A stretch of 64,000 nucleotides of DNA from Setaria digitata. Taxonomy: Eukaryota; Nematoda; Chromadorea; Rhabditida; Setariidae. Positions 1-13,081 of this stretch are shown here, in pieces. The stretch spans positions 1 to 64,000 of the forward strand of contig RCAB01000105.1 in the NCBI GenBank assembly GCA_003640385.1, given 5' to 3'. A model generated the notes under the pieces. The model did no database searches. It was not told where the DNA came from and saw only the letters and a list, made by a program, of their open reading frames with translations. Position 1 is the stretch's first letter, and every line of letters starts with the position of its first letter. The translations under genes and the position numbers were made by a program.

Positions 1-80
1 TATATATTTTCAGAGTAGCTTTTAGAAAAGTTATTTAATACTGGATTTCAGATTTCAATCTTCTTTTTCTTGTTTTTCAG

Positions 81-303
81 GGATAATTTGATCCGATGCA
101 ATAAAAGTATTGAATGTCCGATAAAACCTGGAAAGCAACAATTACCAGTGATTTTTGACTTGAATGAAATTCAATTTCTCATTCGAATACTTCCTGACGA
201 TACACTGTACAGGATACAAATCGAGATTATTAATAAAGAAAACAGTTTATATTCATGCATTGATCTGTGGTCCATAATAAAAACTAGTAGCGAGACTCCT
301 TGA
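81..303 (+). CDS. ML-domain (NPC2/MD-2-like) lipid-binding protein, last exon only
   Basis: This is the 3' terminal exon of a gene whose upstream part lies outside the window. It follows a clear acceptor (tgtttttcag, AG at 79-80), enters with one base completing a codon, and reads about 74 codons to TGA at 301-303. It shows the C-terminal signature of the ML fold: a CPIKPGK segment, then hydrophobic beta strands, then LPDDTLYRIQIEI, and a late cysteine in SLYSCIDLW. NPC2 has the same order (CPI..., a P-x-Y strand, and a Cys just before the final strand). Known family members are small secreted or lysosomal proteins that bind sterols or other lipids in a beta-sandwich pocket, with disulfides using these cysteines. 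Ligand and exact subgroup cannot be told from one exon. An AATAAA at 413-418 fits as its polyadenylation signal. Confidence 0.72.
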
Positions 304-412
304 TTGTTAAATTAATCAACAGTGTTTTATGATATTCTTACTTTGTGTTATCTAAATCATACTCAAATGGACTGAACTCGAATACGTTAGAAATCATTTA
401 AATAGAATGTCA

Positions 413-418
413 AATAAA
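413..418 (+). terminator. Putative polyadenylation signal of the ML-domain gene
   Basis: A canonical AATAAA lies 110 bases after the stop codon of the ML-domain exon, at a plausible 3' UTR distance. The cleavage site itself cannot be seen. Confidence 0.5.
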
Positions 419-2028
419 GGAATCTTCGAATTTAAAATATTTTGATTTGATAATGTTAGCAATTTCATTTCGACAATTCGAAACAAAATTGTTGCTAATA
501 TTTGTCAGAAATTATCGAATCATCTTCACTGAAAGGAACTTTACTATTTTGCTTTATCTCTGATGATTTTGATAATTTCGCTTCACAAATACATTGGGAT
601 GATAGCTACCGATTTGGTAACGTAGAGAATTTACATTGCTGAATTATTCAAGATTACCAGAATTATGCTTGGTTGCGCTTGTAACTTTCCTGATTTTCTT
701 GGCTGCTAAAATTTTCAGTTGAATAAAGTTATTTTAGCCTCGACTGGCTCTCACTTAAGTTATATCCTCTTTTATTGGATCAGAAAATTAACAGCACACT
801 TTTTCGACAAAACAGATAATATTTTTGCAGATCAGTAAGCTACTTTTATGGTGATTTCCTGCTGATACTGTATAATTTCCCATGCGATACTGTACCAATT
901 TAATTCATAAAAAAAACAACACAAAACTGCCGTACGTACATATATCCAGTGGAATGCAATGCAGTGCTTCACATTACAATAAGAACTAGAAAAATATTAC
1001 TGTAAATATTTAAACGATTGTAACAGTAAGCTAATTTGAATTGTGCAACAGAAACCGTTAATTATCGTGAAAATGTCTCATCGAAGCGGTTAAGCTAGAT
1101 GTTAGTTTAGTTTTATAGATCATTAATGTCCATGACTAGCTAGAAGGATGCATTGTATATAAACTGAGAAGACTTACTCAACTTTTTCCTCCACAAATTT
1201 CATCCATCTCCTTTTAAAAAAAGAAATCAGCTCTTGAAATCGATTACTTTATTTTTTCCTTTTGCCACAAAAAAATTACTTCGAATTGAAAAATCTGAAC
1301 ATAGGTGTCCCGTGGCAAGAAAGGATATAGGTTTAGCATATTATACACAGAAAAGCCAGTCTGGGAAAATAGATGCAAGTATTAATTTCACGGAATGACA
1401 AAAGGTCAAGATTCCAGGCAACTGACCTCTAATACAATCAGTTGCAGGATTGCTTTAACTCTATTATGCTACGGACCACTGGTTCCTTTGCAACTCGAGT
1501 ATAGACCTGCTCATCGGTTACAATCGTTCCCCCTTCATCTTGATCCCGAGATATCGCGGAAGCGTTGTGATTTGTTTAGGACGTAAGTTGTCTTTTTGGA
1601 TTCCATTGCTGATATACTTTATTTCTGAAAAGAGGAAAAGTACATTATATATCATAAGTTTTATCATTTCAATTTCGCGGAAAAATGTTAGCTTCAAAAA
1701 ATATTACATAACGAAAATTTCCTGAAATACTCAAGTCTTATCAAATGATAGTAGTATCGCACATACTGTGCACTTCTGGATTCCAAATATTTCGCTCAGC
1801 ACTGCACTAGTCATCCCAGATAAAGACAAAAGCAATGCTGAAAATGAATACTTCGAGAACGATCTTCCATTTGCATGCTTATAATAGTCAGTTAAATTAA
1901 GCGCTCTCATTTCCATTTTCTTTCTCGCTCAACGATTCCTTCCCTTTCTTTCAAATTACTTCAAGATTCCTAGTGTGTTTTTTTATCATTCGTTTACGTC
2001 ACCATCACTTTTACTGGAGTGACAATGT

Positions 2029-2308
2029 CACGTGCATTTTGTTTTGCTGCTAGGTGAGAGTGTTTTAAGCCTGTTGATGATGAATATTTATGCAAAATTC
2101 CATGTTTGGCTCTGATTATTCATTTTAACGTCCTTTACACGTGCATACGTGTGGATACGTGAAAGAGATGTTTAAGTGGTTAGTTATATATTTTTGTTTG
2201 TGTGAAGATTTTATGTGATTGAGAATGTATATGTAGCTGTTTGTTTACTGTTAGTATGCATTTATTATGCACTTATCTTCCATTTATACACGTATCTTTT
2301 TATACGTG
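2029..2308. promoter_or_regulatory. Cluster of ACGTG motifs upstream of kpb-1
   Basis: Five ACGTG cores are visible at 2030-2034 (inside a CACGTG palindrome), 2139-2143, 2147-2151, 2157-2161 and 2304-2308; the middle three are spaced 8 and 10 bases apart. They lie 215-490 bases before the kpb-1 start codon. ACGTG is the core bound by bHLH-PAS factors such as HIF-1, and CACGTG by bHLH-zip factors. Function is inferred from motif density only. Confidence 0.3.
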
Positions 2309-2508
2309 CCTAGTTAATAACATGGATTTCATTTTCCTACAGTGAAACTTTTCAACTAAATAGTTGAAGATTCGAGATGATTAGGAAATACGAAAGATTC
2401 GAAACATGGATTATCTCATGTGAAATTCATTAGAGACCAGGAATTTTCAGGATTTCCAACGAAATTATTTGTGATAAATTACTGTTGCTTTCAACGCTGT
2501 CACTAATC

Positions 2509-2522
2509 AGGTGACTGATAAG
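2509..2522 (+). other. Putative spliced-leader acceptor before kpb-1 start
   Basis: A pyrimidine-containing stretch ends in CAG (AG 2509-2510), 12 bases before the ATG at 2523. No upstream coding exon joins it in frame, so it fits a trans-splice acceptor that defines the mRNA 5' end. A cis-spliced 5' UTR intron is the alternative. Confidence 0.4.
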
Positions 2523-5500
2523 ATGCATTCGCGAAGTGGTTCCGGTGTACGTTTGGATTGTTTAATGCATGTCGTTGAACAAACCATACTGAAATATCAA
2601 AATCCTATCACAGGATTATTCACCAATAACATAGAAGTATGGATTAAATTGAACATTAAATTATAGACATAAATAATCATGAACGCTGAAGATAGCAGAA
2701 TAGCAAAGAAAGTGAGATGGTTCTAAAAGAAATAATTTGGGTTCAGTAACTGATGCTATTCTGTATAATTATTTCAATTCAAGTAAAAGAATTAAGCACT
2801 TAAGGATCAAAATCCTATGTATTTTATTTCAAATATTATTACATTCATACTACCGACTTGATGACTAGAATTCCGATAAATGTCACTTGTAATATTTTCG
2901 AAGTATTGAAGTTCGTTGCATTTGGAACTAATTAAATTGTTATTAGTTTTGTGTTAATTTAATTTTGATAAGAGATGTATGTCTGAACTGCATTTTTTTC
3001 TTATTTTTCACAAAAATTAAGAAATTTCTACTTTCAATTTTTTTAAAGTATTCACCTGATCATGCTTGGGTGCGAGATAATTTGTATGCAACACATGCAA
3101 TATGGGCAATGTATCGTGCATATCAAAAAAGTGCAGATGTTGATGAAGATCTTGCTAAAGCAAACGAATTGGGATTAACTTGGTAAGGTGTCGGATTACG
3201 ATTTAATAAAAATATATTTTAACTGATGATTAATTTATATATATCATTGTATCGTTTTGTGTCATTCATTTGTTAGCCACTTGAACGTTTAACAGTGAAT
3301 TGATAATACCAATTACAGTAGAATCTTTTATTCATTGTAGTTAATGTTAGTGGGAGTTAAATGTTTGTTTGATTAAATTAATAATTTTAATATGAGACTT
3401 AACATTACATAAGTGTAAGTGCACTTCTTTGCTACGAAATATTCTTTCTCCTTTTTTTTTTTGAATTATTTCAGTGTGAAAACTATGCAATCGTTATTGG
3501 AATGTATGATGCGTCAGTCGGATAAAGTTGAGCAGTTTAAGTTATATCAGCGCAAAAATGATGCTCTTCATGCTAAATACTCGGCGCAAACAAAGGGTAC
3601 TGTCGTTGGTGATTACGAATGGGGACATTTACAAATTGATGCGATCTCATTATTTTTACTAACATTAGCCCAAATAACAGCATCAGGTTTGTTTAATCCC
3701 GAGAAATGCAAAATATTCAAAAAAAAAAAAAGCCTTATCAGTAATTTTGAACTACTGGACGTCTATTTATATATTCCTTGGAGTTTTTAGGACTGCAAAT
3801 TGTTCGTAATTTTGATGAAGTTGCGTTTGTACAAAACTTAGTGTATTACATCGAAGCAGGATATCGAACACCGGTAGGTATTCCTGACTTTCTGGATGAT
3901 GTACTGGATTTAATTTTGAGAAGATTTGTCTTAACATAGCTTTCAGTATTAGATTTCTTTTTTCAAAATCCAAGTGTACTGATGAGAAGTTCTCATTAAC
4001 ACTCGGATCAAAAATAAAGCAGGGAAATAAAGCCAATTAACTCACTTTTCATTATCATTTTTTGCTCCTTTGATAGACTAGTTTCTTTTATCATTCGATC
4101 TTACCGCAGTAAAGTACATTAGGATTACGGCGTTTGGGAGCGTGGTGATAAAACAAATCAAGGAATACGGGAGTTGAATTCGAGTAGTGTTGGGATGGTA
4201 AAAGCTGCATTGCAAGCTCTCAATGATGTCGGTGATTTATTCGGCGATGGCTCGAAAGGTTTTTTTATACTTCAATAGACATTTCTAATAAATGTAAAGT
4301 GTTTTTATGCTATTGTTAGCATTTATTACAAAAATTTTAGACTTTGGTTACTGCAAACTGAATTTACCATTCTTTACTGTGAGACGAGAAAAGTGAAGGG
4401 GTAGCTGAAAAGGATTTGACTATTTGACTGTGAAAGGCATTCTTACCCTTTTTCATTTTTTTTTTTCTGATGAAAATTTTTTTTTTTTCCTCAGGATCTG
4501 TAATTCATGTTCTGCCCGATCAAATTCAACAATGCTCTGCTCTGCTAACATCGATGTTACCACGTGAATCATTTTCCAAAGTATTTGATTTTATTTCCTG
4601 GTATCTTTTTCAGTATTTACTACTTTTTAATTTTTCATTTATTTCTAATTTTATATACTTGCATGCTTCAGGAAACTGATTTGGCACTTCTGAGTATCAT
4701 TTCATACCCGGCATTTGCGGTAGAAGAACAAGGTTTAATCCAGCTTACACGTCAAACAGTCATTGATACTTTACTTGGCCGTTACGGTTGTCGACGCTTC
4801 CTTCGTGACGGTTATAAAACACCTTTGGAGGTAAAATAACTCAAATCACAATAGCTAAGTTACGAACTTATGATGTCAGTAGTAGATTGGCTTCCATCAC
4901 TGATGTCTAGAGCTGGATTATCATAGTAAACTGGGTTATCTTCGTCTTATCACTTCGTACAAATAAGTCAGAAGTTTCATTCTTTTCATTTACTTCTTTT
5001 CTTGGAATAATTTCTGCTTTAAATTTCCAGGATCCTTCTCGTTTACATTACAATAATTCGGAACTGCAACAGTTCGAAGATGTGGAATGTGAATGGCCCT
5101 TATCAATTTGTTTTCTTATGCTAGATGCGCTGTTTTCTCGTGATGACACTATGGTTGAACATTACTGGACAATTATGGAAGATGTACTTTTTATTAATTT
5201 TTTTTTTCGATTTTTAAAGTGGGGTTTACTGGTTTGTTTTGTTCACCCAATAAATTTTGTCTTGCTGAATAAGAAGTGAATTGTCAGTTTTTAGAAAAGA
5301 TGGAGTTTAATACAGTGTTTCTTCCTATGTTTCAAATTTCTAATTACATGCTAACCAAACTTTCAGGAAGTCATTCCTGCGTCTTGCAGCTAGAAATCAT
5401 TTAGTTGTCTTTTAATTGTCTAGATCACTGTGCTGGAAGAGTAATTATAATTTATCTGGATGGGAAGATAAATAAAAAGAAAGAGTAGTCTTTTTTGTTT

Positions 5501-7084
5501 TTCGAAATAATTTCACAATTACATGTATTTGTAGGCTGCGTGCAGATTGTTTTCTTTTTTAAATTGTTGTTTCAGATCATCGTTGTTAAAAACGGTTTGC
5601 GACTAGTGCCTGAACTTTACAAAGTACCGTATGATAAAGTGGCGGAAGAAAAACGACAGCGTGGCACGCAAGAAAGAGAAGCAGATGGAGCGATGTAAGT
5701 TTAAACTGAAGGATTTTCAGTTTATGGTATGAATGAAAAATTGAAATTTTTCAATTGGAAAGTTGAGAATGTAAATGAACAAGTTATTTAGACCATTTTT
5801 ATGGGCACAAGCTTTGTATATCATATGTTGCTTGCTCTATGATGGTTTCCTCACACCAGCCGAACTGGATCCATTAAGAAGGCGATTAACAGCTTATGAA
5901 AAACATCCTCCTTGCGAAGTTCAAGGTATACTCATAAATTACTTTTCAATTACATTTCTGCTTGTTTAATAAGCTGATCATAATTTTAAAATTTTATAGT
6001 CGTTGCTACATTCTGTAACATTTCATTAGTTAAAATTCTTAGTTTAGAATTTTTTCATTTTAATTCTTAAAGTTGCAATATTGGCGGAAACATATGAAGT
6101 GCAGCAGGAATTATTAGCGCAAGGTATCTGTGTACAGAATCTCAGCGAAGTTGATGAGGTATTTTGTATTCAACCTGCCTCCATATTTGCTCGAATTCTA
6201 TCGAGGTTTATATTTTGGTTGGACTTTTTATATAGGTTGCACTTTTTGTTAGTCTCATTCGAGTATTTTTGCACAGAAGTTTGAAAAAGCATTCAGCTGT
6301 GATAAATTTGCTGAGTCCTCGTGGCTAATGAAGTGCTTTGAAAGAGCTGTTATTCGTTGCAAAATCCTTTTAAATAGCTAAATCTTCAAACTTTAGAAAC
6401 ACAGTGACATTTTTAAGCTGTAGTCTATACATTAATAAATATTCAGTGAGCTGCAGGCATTTACCACATTGCTAAATAAGTTAAACTCATTTTCATCTCA
6501 GTGTTTAGATTAAATTACACCGATTATTTTTGATTTAAAGATAAGTAGTTGCAGCTTTTTTTTTTCAAAACGACTTTTTTTAGGTTAGGTGAATCTACGA
6601 AATTACGGCTCAGTGGTCGTCCATTGGATCGAGAGCTCGGTGTACTTAGTACCAGTAAGCTTTACCAATTGGGACAGAAATTCGTGATTTTTACGCCTCA
6701 GGTAATTCATTTAACTTTGATTTCAGCTATGTATTTATTATTTAATCACATTTCTTCCATTCAAACCGAAAAATCTGACTAATTGTTGATAAGCTTTCTC
6801 AAACATATAGTTTATGGATCGGAAACGTTCATATCTAATGTATGACATTCGAATCTTGATGAACGAATGGAGTTCTGAGCTTCAATATATATACAGCAGT
6901 TGGAATAATGCATCTGTATCTGGTCGACCATTAATTGTGTTAATCGTTGCCAAGAATATGCTTGAAGCGGTAAATTTGTTGAAAATTAGTGACTTTTAGT
7001 GACTAATCTACTCAGTTCAGTCTTTTATGTAGCTTGGTCTAGGGCCCATTCAACTTTTACTCTATATATATATAGAGTAAAAGC

Positions 7085-7132
<48 letters not shown>

Positions 7133-7200
7133 TAAAAGTTATACTCTAGTTTTATATATATATATATAAAATATATATAAAATTTTATATATATTATATA

Positions 7201-7231
<31 letters not shown>

Positions 7232-10200
7232 GAGTAAAGGAATATATATTCTCAAATTCCTGTTGCCGTAGTCTACTGGTTATAGCAATGGATGAAGTTA
7301 AAAAGAAAATTACTTAAAAAATAAAGAAAATTATTGCCAGTTTTAAAGTTTTTTCCATGTGAATTATAAAACACACTGTTTAAGTCTAATTTTCAAGCCT
7401 TTGCTGTTTGGGCTTTACGAGTAAATTAGAGCTTGACAGCTGGTAAAGTGGTTTTACTTGATTATTTCTAACTGTTGTACAGTTAGTGATAGTTATGATG
7501 AAAAGGATTTCATATTGTAGGATATGATATCAAGTGATAGTTCCTTCACTGATGTTCGTATGAAAGCATCCGTTATAGGAACGATCAAAAAAATTGCAAC
7601 TGGTTATATTGGTGGTGCACGGTATGCTTTTTTTCTTTTTTTTTGAAGAATGATAGGGGCGGAAAGGATGAGAGGCACTAGTGTTAAAAAAATTTTATAC
7701 TGATGAGTGTTATCGGAAGCATGTTAGTGCTTAGTGATAAATACGCTGGTGCAGTAAGTTTGTGTATGGCTATTTCGTATCGTTTTCTTTTTTTTTCAGG
7801 GTAGTTATGAAAAATATATCGGATTTTTTCCGAACTACAGCTGTTAGCAAATTAGAATTTTATGGACACAATGCCGAAGATTTGTTTTATGAAGAAGAAG
7901 AGGAGGCGATGCAGCGTAATCTACCATCCTCAAATTTTGATGATTCAAGATTAAGTTTGTATTTTAAATAAATTATGGAAGAAATTTCAAGTTATTTCAC
8001 ACTAAACAAATTCTTTTTTTACATGAATTAAGCAGAGAATTTCATGCGGCATCTTTATTAGAAATTTTTCTTATAAATTATAACAGAAGCCGGTTGACTG
8101 CTGAGAAGCTTTAGTTTTCATTAAGTAGGACATTTTCTGTATCCTTTTCAATCATATCTAGTTTAAAGAAAAAATCGGCGGAGACGGTACAGTTATTAAT
8201 AATTTTCAATAATATAGTGTTGACAACAATTTTCTAAGCAGTCCGATAATGAGCTAAAGTAAATAATTGTATTCCCGTTTTAACAGTACTAAAATGAAGA
8301 GTGAGAAGCATGCGTTCATTATTGAGCAGTTTGTAATTTTCAGTTGCTTCACCACAATTATCTCGACAAGTTTCAACGAAGAGTCATGCTGAACACTATA
8401 GTATTGTGTACAAAGCTTCAATGCGGCATCGTAGTATCGTAATTGATAGCAGCGATCAAGGTAAACTTTCTTCTTAACTAATCGACAGGAGAGTTGTCAT
8501 TTATAATCAGTAAATAAATTTTGATATTAATTTTATTAGTTCATTCAGAAAATGTGTTTGGACATTTGAACTTTGAATTTTTAATTTCTTGGGTACAATT
8601 ATACAGTTAGTACTTATAAAGTGAATGGTTTTGATTGGCTTCGTGAATTATTTTGTAGATCTTGCCAAGTTACATTTACTATACAGCAAAAAAGAACAAA
8701 GTAAACCAACCAGTACAAATGATGGGTCCCAGGCTTTGATTGTTCCAAGTTTTTCATCTTCCAAGCGCTTTTTTTCACCCGAAAAACGCAGTTCTGCAAG
8801 TGATTTGGTTTGTGTAACTTCATATTCCTGTTCATATTCATTTCTTCATCTATTATTTCACTTTTCCTAACCTTGTACAATTTGTTTTTCGTGGTCGGAA
8901 TTTAGAAAAACTTTCTTAATCAAGACACTTTTTCAATTTCTTTTGTCAATTTCTTATTAAATTATATGTAATATAAAGAGCTGTTCTTTGGCAAAATATC
9001 AGTTTTAAGATTTGATGTTGTAAATAAAAAGATATGAAAAGTAGCATGTTGAATATATCTCTTAAGATTTTTTTTAAATGAGTTTTAAAGTACTAATTAT
9101 TTTCTTTATCATATGATGTATACAAAGTGATGTGCAAAGTGGATTTTCATTTACTGTTTTAGATACGAACATCTTCGGCAACATCTATCAGAAGTGCATC
9201 TAGTGGTGATTCAGAGAAAAAGTTAGTCCTATTTCTCTCCTTGTTATTTGTACAAGTGCACTAGCCTGAAGTAAAAGTTTAGTGTTGGATTATAATTATG
9301 TGGCTCTCATGTAGGTCATATGCAACTGATTGTAAAATTCTCAATCTAATAAAATGATATTAGTAAATAAAATCCAACTCTTATTAAATATTCCCTCAGA
9401 TTGGATACAGCACAAATGGACGAAATGTCAACAACAGATTTGATTGATATGCTAATAGAAACAAGTGTTTTGGAGGAACAGGCATCTATTCTGCATTATT
9501 TATGGATGAAAAAGTGAGTTAATGTTTAAGCAGAATTGCTCACTACTTGGTAAGGTATGAAATAATGTGAAACTTTGACATTAAGGAATATATTTATAGG
9601 TTTTTACCTTTAATTAATTCAATTCATTTTAATTTTTCGATTATCTACAGAAAAACAGTGCAGAAAAATTACCTTAAATTATACTCTATTATGAGTTTTG
9701 TTTTAACCTTTTAAATGAGGTGGAACTGTGATATTGGAAAAGTATCAGATTGCTATGGCGGTAATAATAGCCCTAAAATGGTATTGTTACAAAAAAAGAG
9801 ACCGCCGAATAAGATTAAAAACATCTTTTATTGTATTGAAAAATAATAAATTTGTGATATTGTCATTCATCGATTGTTGTGAAAATTTTCAATATGTTTT
9901 ATTACCGGTTCACTATTTTTTATTTTATTAAGCTGTGAAATTGCATCCCTTAGTCTATTCTTTTTCTCCAAAATTTAAATGTGTTGGTTTACAATGTAAT
10001 CGAAGTGGAAGGAAAAACATTCAAATTCATTTAATTCTCTCAATTTATCCTACATAAATCTCTTATTCTGCACTTCAAATTTAATTTGTAGAAAGAGTGT
10101 AACTCGAAAACATTTTGATTCACATTCGCTTGATTAATTGAGTTTACCACAGTTCCTTTCTCGGTGATATCAGCCATGATTTGTTAGCGAGATATTTAAT

Positions 10201-13040
10201 CATATCTCTTGGATGAAACCTTTTTTTTTCTATTATCAACTTATTATAATGCATTTTTCATTTTTTGAGGTAATCGAAAATTATTTTTTTTTTTTCTGTC
10301 CTCCAACAAATATTAAATAGACCAATTGTATTAAATTGACATAAGATCAGTTCAGTTTCTTAAAAAAAAAAAAAAAATTAGATTTCAGAGCACTTTTTAG
10401 AATGCTTTGAAACTCTTTGGAATGATTATTAGCAGAAGTTAGGCAGACAATATTTCCGGAATTTCAGAACAAAGTAACAATTTTGCAATTTCACAGTTTG
10501 ATATTTTGAGTATTTTAGAGGACCCGATTTTGACACTGAACTAAATAACATAAAAGGAGCAACCGTCCGAGCACTTATGGAAGAAATATATTCAAAGGTT
10601 AACTTGTTTTAGTATTTCTCCCAAATTTCACTAACTTTTATTTCGTTGGAAAATTTGTAAGAATTAATTTCGTGCAAAATAAAAGTAGTTCGCTAAAATG
10701 CTATTTTTGCTTAACAATAATTATGAATATTATTCTCTTATATTATCATTATTATTTTATAAAAAAGATTTCGTGTTATTACTATTTATTGCCAAAAACT
10801 GTTGTTATTTTTGAGATTTGGTGAGGATATTTTCAGGCATGTGAAAGTCGTGATTGGGCCTTGATTCGTCTCTCATCTGGACTGTTGAAACGTCAATTAG
10901 ATGAATTATCCAAATCCGTAACTCATCTTTTAGTGCGTCAGAAACAGATTACCGTTGGCATGCCATCAAAGAATGAGGAAGCTATTACAAGTCCAAAAAC
11001 TAAAGAAGAATTACGTGAAATTTTCAAGCGTGCTTACAGCGATGATGCAAATAGTTATGCTTTATCACAGGTGAAAATGATTATGCTATCTCTCTCAAAA
11101 AAGTTATGCTAAGATTTTGTTGAATTAATGTTTTAGTAAATTTTCCCTGACATGGTAGTTTGGGTTTTTCTTCCCATTCAAAGTTCGGCAATTTGCGTCA
11201 CAGGATATTTCTAGGGTGGGGTGAGGGATTCAGCAGTTTGGTTTATATGGTAGTTCTTCCCATTTGCTAGTTGAATAATGGGAGTTCGATTCTGTCATCA
11301 CTCCTAGTGCGCTAATTCATCCACTAAACTGTTTGTGATGTTTATGTGGTTCCATGTGGCGCAAGAAAATAACCCAAGTCATGGTTTTCGCTGACATCGT
11401 GCACTAAAAATTGCCGAAGTTTGATAGTAGACCGTGATATATAAATGATAAGAGGGCTTTCACAAGTAAAAGTTTGACGTCGTTCCGTAATTTGATTAGT
11501 AAGGATTTTTGTTTGTCAGTAAATTTGGGTCTACATTTCAAAATACATATCATTTTTCAACAATTGGCTATAATAATAATCATATCAATAACAGATGTAA
11601 TTTAACAACCCTCTCTCCTCCTCCCCCCCCCCCCCCCCCNCAAAAAAAAAAAAAAAAAAAGTGCTGTTTGGATTCCATTCAATTATGACATTGTGCTGAG
11701 ATAGTTTGTGCAGAATGATTTGTTTGCTGCTGTACAAGAAAACTTGGAGCTTCTAGATTAGATATATTTTTTTTTTGTTTGCTGTAATTATCATTTCGTT
11801 TAGGAAATTATTGTTTGTCTTGGTTCACTGGTGTTGACGGAACCACGTTTATTTGTAGAAATGTTCAGAATCCGCATCGGACTGATTATACAGGTACTTT
11901 TAGTATATAAATACTGTCAGTCTAACTACCGATGTGGTGATTGAGACAAGTAACTAAATACTGAATTACCAATAAATATATCAAAAGACACTGTTCTATG
12001 TTAATTATGTGATTTATTTAACAAAATAAGTAATTTTAGAGTAGTTTTATAATGTTCCAGCTTTTAAATGGCTTTACTATTGCATAATATTATCAATTCA
12101 TTCTCCGCTTTTTGTTGAGGTAGTTAAAATAAATTTGAAAAGAAAAACCACTCTCTAGTCTAACTTTTTCTTGCCGTTTTTTGTAATGTTAACGGAGAAG
12201 AATTTGCTGCCTCGATTAAGGGTCAAATTAAATCCAGCCAAGCTGAATTTAAGTTAAATTGAAATGAAATTCACTTCCTAAAGAGTTGAAAACGTTTCCC
12301 GTTTATTTCAGGTGTTAGCTAGTGAATTGGCTCGTTTAAGTAACATCAGTGGAATTGACGCAACGCAGAAATTACTTCAAGTTTCGCCATTTCAAGTGAA
12401 ATCAATGCTTTTTTTATTGTTAAGCGGGCAGTTGTTAGATGATTTCAGTACGGATACTGAATCTGGTGCGAAAGAGCAGCGTAGTGGTATGGGTTCTATT
12501 AGAAAACAAATCGAAGAGCGGAAGGTATTTTTTATTTCATTAAGTGTATATATATATATATATATATATANAAATATATGTATATTTTAAAGCATTACTT
12601 TATAGATTTAAATTTGACTAAATTTGAAAAATTTTAATCATTAATTTTTGTGTTTACATTGCATATTCAGCCTAATTGCTGTAATTGCAGTCAATACGGA
12701 AATCGATGTGTGATAGTGGTATGAATGTTGATGCAAATTTATTAGCTCCGACTGATGCTGAAGAAGCAGAAGCTGAGGAAACCGAAGATTTCCAATTTGG
12801 CATCTGGCTGAGACATCGTCGGATTGATGGAGCTTTAAATAGAGTTCCACCTGACTTCTATGCAGTATGTTTATGGTTGTTTGGATTTTCTTCAGATGAG
12901 ATACGTAGTTTCATTAATTTCAGGATTCATTACGTCGGATATTCGGATTTTTAAAAAATGGATTTATTTTTAAAAATCCAAAAAAAAAATTTTTTTTATT
13001 TTTAAAATATATATATATATATTTTAAAAATAAAAAAAAT

Positions 13041-13081
<41 letters not shown>

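Larger units (their letters stand above)
304..2522. other. Intergenic region between the ML-domain gene and kpb-1
   Basis: About 2.2 kb with no coding exon that I could support; the short open frames here (1395-1725, 1731-1916) show no family resemblance and no consistent splice context. It holds the 3' UTR of the upstream gene and the presumed promoter of the phosphorylase kinase gene. The notable content is a cluster of ACGTG motifs at 2030-2308. Confidence 0.6.

Noticed and set aside
7268..7290. tRNA D-arm-like text (GTAGTCTACTGGTTATAGCA)
   Set aside because: No anticodon arm, no T-loop GTTCGA-type box and no acceptor stem follow within tRNA distance.
8614..8880. 88-codon minus-strand frame
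   Set aside because: Antisense to kpb-1 exon 17 and its introns; no family resemblance.
11245..11320. Possible tRNA T-loop (GGGAGTTCGATTC) in kpb-1 intron 21
   Set aside because: The bases flanking the loop do not pair as a T stem, and no A box or acceptor stem could be placed.
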